The notes beneath the pieces were generated by a model that saw only the letters and a list, made by a program, of their open reading frames with translations, ran no database searches and was not told where the DNA came from. Both the position numbers and the translations under genes were made by a program. From Phoronis australis (taxonomy: Eukaryota; Phoronida; Phoronidae), in the NCBI GenBank assembly GCA_002633005.1, contig NMRA01000843.1, positions 34,217 through 79,229 on the forward strand: a stretch of 45,013 bases of DNA, written 5' to 3'. This document shows, one piece after another, positions 41,501-45,013 of the stretch; positions within the stretch are counted from its first letter, which is position 1; the number at the start of each line of letters is the position of its first letter.

Positions 41501-43954
41501 AATAATGTTATTTGGATAGTTCAACATGGTTTAATTATAATTTGTAGAAAATCTTCAGGTGTACAAGCTTTATTAAGACGTGTCATTGCGTTGTGCTTGT
41601 TTTGCATATAAAGCTGTCCTACTGCATGCAAGGCTGGGAGCAGAAAATCACGCTTGTGCATCACGCGCTGTGTACAAAATAATATGAAATTGAGTGCTAT
41701 GCACGTAATAAATTTTTAGACTCGCAGGTGCTGATTCATTGTAAAGTTGATGGAGTTACCTGCTGCGATGTTGAAATTGATGTGTTAAAACTGAGTCAAC
41801 TTTATATTCATGTTTACTAAAACAAATTATGCAAAAGGTTTTTTGAGATAAAAATGAGACTTCTGTAATAGAAAGCTATAAGCGTACAAATGCAGTAACG
41901 TGATTTTGACTGTGACTCAGCTGTCCGTCAATTGATATCAGCATCAGTTGCATGAAAGTAAACTGTAATAGTATTGTGCTTTGTACTGAAACTACACTTA
42001 ACTTATATAGCACAATTAATTATTAGAATGGTTTATTATATAAGTCTTGCCACACAGTTCAATGAAATGTGACTCGTATGCATGTGGTCTTCTGTATATT
42101 GCAAAACATGTTGTACAGTAGTTAGTCAGTCTGCAATAAAGAGATGTCTTCTCCACTCCTCTCTCCACAACTACAAGAGTACTAGGCAATGCGTAGCCGC
42201 TCTGTTGGCCAGTTAGGGCTACAATACTTCCCATTGCTTTCTGTACGCATTTCATTCCATGCATTTTAAACGGTAGGCTTAATCCGGCCACCGATTTTGA
42301 CTTTTCACCTCGTCAAAAATCCATTCCACACTTAAAACTATCACTTAAAAAAGCGCTTACATTCTTCATTGGTCCTATGTACTTCTACACATATCTTCAA
42401 TGAAGCTTACTTGTGAGAATTCCAACTCTACTTTTTTGGTTGCCATTAACATTTTCACCACGCCCACGATAACCACAAAGTATGTCAACCGAGTCACGTG
42501 AGATAAACAAAGACTAGAACGAGACTGTGCGAAGCCTGTGACACTAGCGCGTGACACTTGTAAAATAACATGAGAAGGTATCAGATGAAATTTGTAAGAT
42601 TTGTGTCCCTTGGACTTTTTATTCGTCAACTGCGTCATTTCACATAACTTCCCCAAAATGACACCTGGTAAGAGAAACTTGAGCAATCACAACAGATTTT
42701 CATCGAATTGTTCAAAATGTCTTGACTGAATCGTCTCCAGACTTATGGTATGAGTTGTTTACAATATGACGACAAGGACTTACACATATTGTTTTGGTAT
42801 CGTTTGATTCCTTGCAATGTTATCTTTCCAGAAATACGCAGAATTTTTTCCTACCCCGTTCCCTTAATATTTTATCGTGAAATTTCTGCTCACACTATTT
42901 CCCGGCACTCGGTAGTAATACCACCATGTTGAATGGAAGGAGTCACCTGGCAGTCAAAAACTGAACTAATCTACCAACTTCTGCAGATCGTCGCTTTTCA
43001 TGAGTTCAAGCTGACTTAGACCCGTCTATCCCCTGCCCGAGTTACGGTCCCAAAGGTTCGAATTCGATCCTATGGTGACCCTGATGAGAATCTCCTAGCA
43101 AGAATCCTCGAAAAAAGCGGAGCTTGTTTTTGAGGTCCAAATTGGTGAAAAGAGTATCACTTCAGACAATTTCGTGTAAAATGGTGACAATTCTAAAAAC
43201 ATGGAAAAGGTGAAATGCTTCTACTTGTTGCTCTATATTATGTCAGGAAAATTGTAGCGGGAATCTCGCGCAGGCAAACACCATTCAGAATCCATGGTGC
43301 TGTTTCATTCATTAGCAATAGGAGTTGCTGTAATCTTGAGCTAACATGGCGGTGTCCACCAGGAAATACTGCGAACTTAAATTCGACGATAAAATATGGA
43401 AGAAACGCGGTAGGGGATACATTCATATATTTTTGGAAAGATAACAGCACGAGGAATCGAACGATACCAAAATCATGTGTGTAGGTCAATTTCGTCATAT
43501 TGTAGTAATAGCCGAGATTACCCGACCATTCAGCTAATAGGCAATTGCCCATTAGCGAGTAGCTAACAGAGGCTCATATGAATCACCGGAAGCACATCTA
43601 CAACAATATTGTAAACAATTGCCCATGTTTCATTTGATTTTTTTCTTGTATTTTGAAATTCGTAACTTTTTGTGGGGATGTACTATCGCCCCTCATGCCC
43701 GCGGCATCGAGGGCGATGCAATTGCCTACAACTACTACAAAGTACAAGGCATTACAATTTTACATTTTTACATGGAGTCAAGAGTTAACAATTTTTTGTT
43801 CAGTTATTTATACAGATGCGCTATACACAATACACACCGAAAACTCAAGCATATAATATACAGCTTACTTACGTTTTCTAGCTTCAGATACCTTCTCAGC
43901 GGCCCGTTTTTCCGCGGCTAAAAGCTGCTGTATTCCTGTAGACTGGCTCGCCAT
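38366..43954 (-). CDS. ATP6V1G: V-type proton ATPase subunit G (three coding exons, 116 aa)
   Basis: Complete minus-strand gene: exons 43873-43954, 40412-40512 and 38366-38533, with phases 1 and 0 at the two introns, GT/AG borders and a TGA stop. The protein opens [20 protein letters not shown], almost the animal subunit G start, then a basic and alanine-rich helix ([20 protein letters not shown]) and an acidic end ([15 protein letters not shown]). Its 116 residues compare with about 118 in vertebrates. Subunit G pairs with subunit E as the peripheral stalk of the V1 sector, holding the catalytic A3B3 head to the membrane sector while protons are pumped into lysosomes, endosomes and secretory organelles. 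The long uninterrupted helix fits that coiled-coil role. Introns are large (3.36 and 1.88 kb). The second intron carries an inverted-repeat transposon. The start is fixed by homology and by its position at the beginning of the conserved region. Confidence 0.97.
38720..39886. mobile_element. Inverted-repeat DNA transposon (1.17 kb) in V-ATPase G intron 2
   Basis: Starts ggggctcgacataacgagct and ends gcgtcgagccctg. The reverse complement of the right end begins cagggctcgacgctaataaa. Both ends are built from repeated, mutually complementary modules gcgacctg and gcgagctg, including palindromes such as aggtcgcaaaatgcgacct. Flanks share AACAAC (38714-38719 and 39887-39892), a probable target duplication. 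The CAGGG-like terminus could suggest hAT, which normally makes 8-bp duplications; I see only 6 matching bases, so the superfamily is open. Interior frames (for example plus 39026-39301) show no transposase, so it is non-autonomous. Confidence 0.78.
40412..40512 (-). CDS. ATP6V1G: V-ATPase subunit G, exon 2
   Basis: 101 nt, acceptor tttgtcttacag, donor GTAAAT. Two bases complete the Arg codon split from exon 1; then [20 protein letters not shown] and [13 protein letters not shown], the central helix of subunit G. Confidence 0.96.
40513..43872. other. V-ATPase G intron 1
   Basis: 3.36-kb intron. Several open frames of 60-104 codons occur on both strands (for example minus 42375-42686, 43238-43552) without recognisable domains or splice support. 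One plus-strand ATG in a good context (43346) is listed separately. Confidence 0.8.
43346..43444 (+). CDS. Possible small plus-strand ORF or first exon inside V-ATPase G intron 1
   Basis: AACATGGCGGTG is a favourable start context. The frame reads [20 protein letters not shown] and a further 12 residues to a stop, with a possible GTAGGG donor after AAACGCG at about 43410. The first 21 residues look protein-like. No family recognised and no downstream exon found, so this may be chance or a YY1-type AAxATGGCGG site. Confidence 0.22.
   Translation: MAVSTRKYCELKFDDKIWKKRGRGYIHIFLER
43873..43954 (-). CDS. ATP6V1G: V-ATPase subunit G, exon 1
   Basis: 82 nt from ATG to a GTAAGT donor, exiting in phase 1. 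Encodes the conserved N-terminus with [20 protein letters not shown]. Confidence 0.96.
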
Positions 43955-43972
43955 TTTCTCTATTTTAGTAAA

Positions 43973-43982
43973 GTCATGTGAC
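43973..43982. promoter_or_regulatory. CLEAR/M-box-like site before the V-ATPase G start
   Basis: GTCATGTGAC (reverse complement GTCACATGAC) lies 18 bases upstream of the ATG. It differs by one base from the CLEAR consensus GTCACGTGAC and contains the MITF M-box core TCACATGA. MiT/TFE factors control V-ATPase genes in animals, so the location is meaningful. Whether it lies in the promoter or the 5' UTR is not known. Confidence 0.5.
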
Positions 43983-44819
43983 TTCAAATCAGACAACGTT
44001 GATCGATAAATATTAATCTTTTTTAAGAAAATTTTACAAAAAGACAGAAGAAAGTTACGTGTTTACGTTGCTCATGATTTAATCATATTTCAGAAAATTA
44101 AGTAACAATACCCCAACATAAAATAAACTTTTAATACTACTTGTACTTTACGAAAGTACAGTGTGTAACGTTGAGCTAACTTTGTGTTGAGTCTGTCTTC
44201 CGGTTGAGAAGCGAAAGTTATTCCAAGAATTCAGACAACTTTAAGTCAGTATGTTTTCGATTCATTCACTGCACCTCTTAATTATGTTATATTTTATTTT
44301 GTTATGAAGCTGTGCTCAAAGGAGTTTTATATTGTAATTCGTTTTTGTTGCCTGCTTCCCAGTAAATGCATTTTGACGCGGCCCAGCCCACGACAGGTTC
44401 AGCCGCGGTTAAGCCTGGGTGAAAGACAGCATACTACTACTAGTGTCTTTAGCTTGTTGGCTTATCTCGTTCTTTTCAGAACGTACCCGAAGACATCTGA
44501 GTCTTCTGACTCTCCTGTAAAACTGCATAAACATGGAACAGCATGACATATAAGGTCATCAAATTTTTAGAGGTGACCAAGTTAAACCTTTCGCTTCAAT
44601 TCAACAACTGTAGATGTAGACATAGTGAGGACAAAGTGAGGTTCACAAATCTGCACAGATTTCCAAGAAACATGAGAGTCAAGAAACCGTGAAGGGTCTT
44701 GCCCATGTACAATTGTCTATTGGCTGATTGTTTTGAATGCTTGACTTGAAAACTGATTGTGCAGTAATCAAGGTACCTAAACTACACGGTGTGTATTTGG
44801 GTGCGTGGATCGTGTTTTA
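43983..44819. other. Upstream flank of V-ATPase G
   Basis: Likely promoter region and intergenic DNA. Contains an ETS-like cttccgg near 44199 and a GC-richer patch at 44375-44420. A plus-strand stretch at 44605-44690 (FTNLHRFPRNMRVKKP, then stop) faintly recalls a THAP domain but is not called. Confidence 0.45.
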
Positions 44820-45013
44820 TGAGTGTTCCCGTGTTTGTGAGTCCGTTCCCGTGTTTGTGAGTCCGTTCCCGTGTTTGTGAGTCCGTTCCCGTGTTTGTGA
44901 GTCCGTTCCCGTGTTTGTGAGTCCGTTCCCGTGTTTGTGAGTCCGTTCCCGTGTTTGTGAGTCCGTTCCCGTGTTTGTGAGTCCGTTCCCGTGTTTGTGA
45001 GTCCGTTCCCGTG
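44820..45013. repeat. 20-bp minisatellite, running off the window
   Basis: Unit gagtccgttcccgtgtttgt repeats without change from 44839 (almost nine units visible), preceded by one degenerate unit lacking the tcc. The perfect identity indicates a very young array whose true length lies beyond the window. Confidence 0.97.

Noticed and set aside
43045-43075. ggttcgaattcgatcc resembling a tRNA B box
   Set aside because: No A box at the right distance and no cloverleaf can be folded.
44605-44690. FTNLHRFPRNMRVKKP resembling a THAP block
   Set aside because: Only one FP motif matches; the invariant Trp is replaced by a stop and the Cys spacing does not fit.
1-45013. CRISPR array or prokaryotic operon
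   Set aside because: All tandem arrays lack unique spacers, and the genes are split by spliceosomal introns.

Overview
The window is metazoan nuclear DNA: AT-rich, gene-poor, with split genes carrying GT/AG introns, many minisatellites, decayed LINE pieces, small inverted-repeat transposons and assembly gaps. The best gene is a vacuolar ATPase subunit G of animal type. Ankyrin, THAP and LINE content suits a marine invertebrate, but I cannot fix the phylum from this sequence alone. There are no operons and no prokaryotic or viral genes.

Layout. (1) 1-3.4 kb: minus-strand exons of a trypsin-like serine protease (two exons whose splice phases agree; the His-motif exon is present, the later catalytic exons were not found), a proline-rich open stretch at the left edge, and a 21-bp minisatellite with an inverted counterpart. 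(2) 3.4-13.3 kb: mostly non-coding DNA with dispersed repeats and the 3' tail of a LINE. (3) 13.4-27.8 kb: a minus-strand ankyrin-repeat gene. Seven exons can be read, all in phase 0, and four of them are one-repeat, 99-nt exons inside a tandem array of about 480-bp exon+intron units. (4) 19.9-29.7 kb: a long direct duplication. Copy 1 (19946-23631) ends at an 810-base N gap and copy 2 starts at 24807. Each copy has one private block, and the copies carry matching decayed LINE fragments. This is either a young segmental duplication or two haplotypes placed in series by the assembler. A THAP zinc-finger exon sits between gap and copy 2. (5) 29.9-31.0 kb: a 26-bp minisatellite with 78-bp higher-order structure. 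(6) 31-38.3 kb: mostly non-coding, with two candidate single exons, an LTR-like sequence, a C-run, a 26-bp-arm hairpin and a roughly 41-bp minisatellite. (7) 38.4-44.0 kb: the three-exon V-ATPase G gene (116 aa), with a 1.17-kb inverted-repeat transposon in intron 2 and a CLEAR/M-box-like site 18 bp upstream of the ATG. (8) 44.8 kb to the end: a 20-bp minisatellite.

The least ordinary observations are the array of near-identical ankyrin exons, the phase-compatible chance that ankyrin and protease exons belong to one transcription unit (unproven), the tandem/haplotype duplication, and a TA-flanked inverted-repeat element filled with a 21-bp satellite. Many long open frames in this window (for example the 225-codon frame over the 26-bp repeat) are repeat artefacts, not genes.
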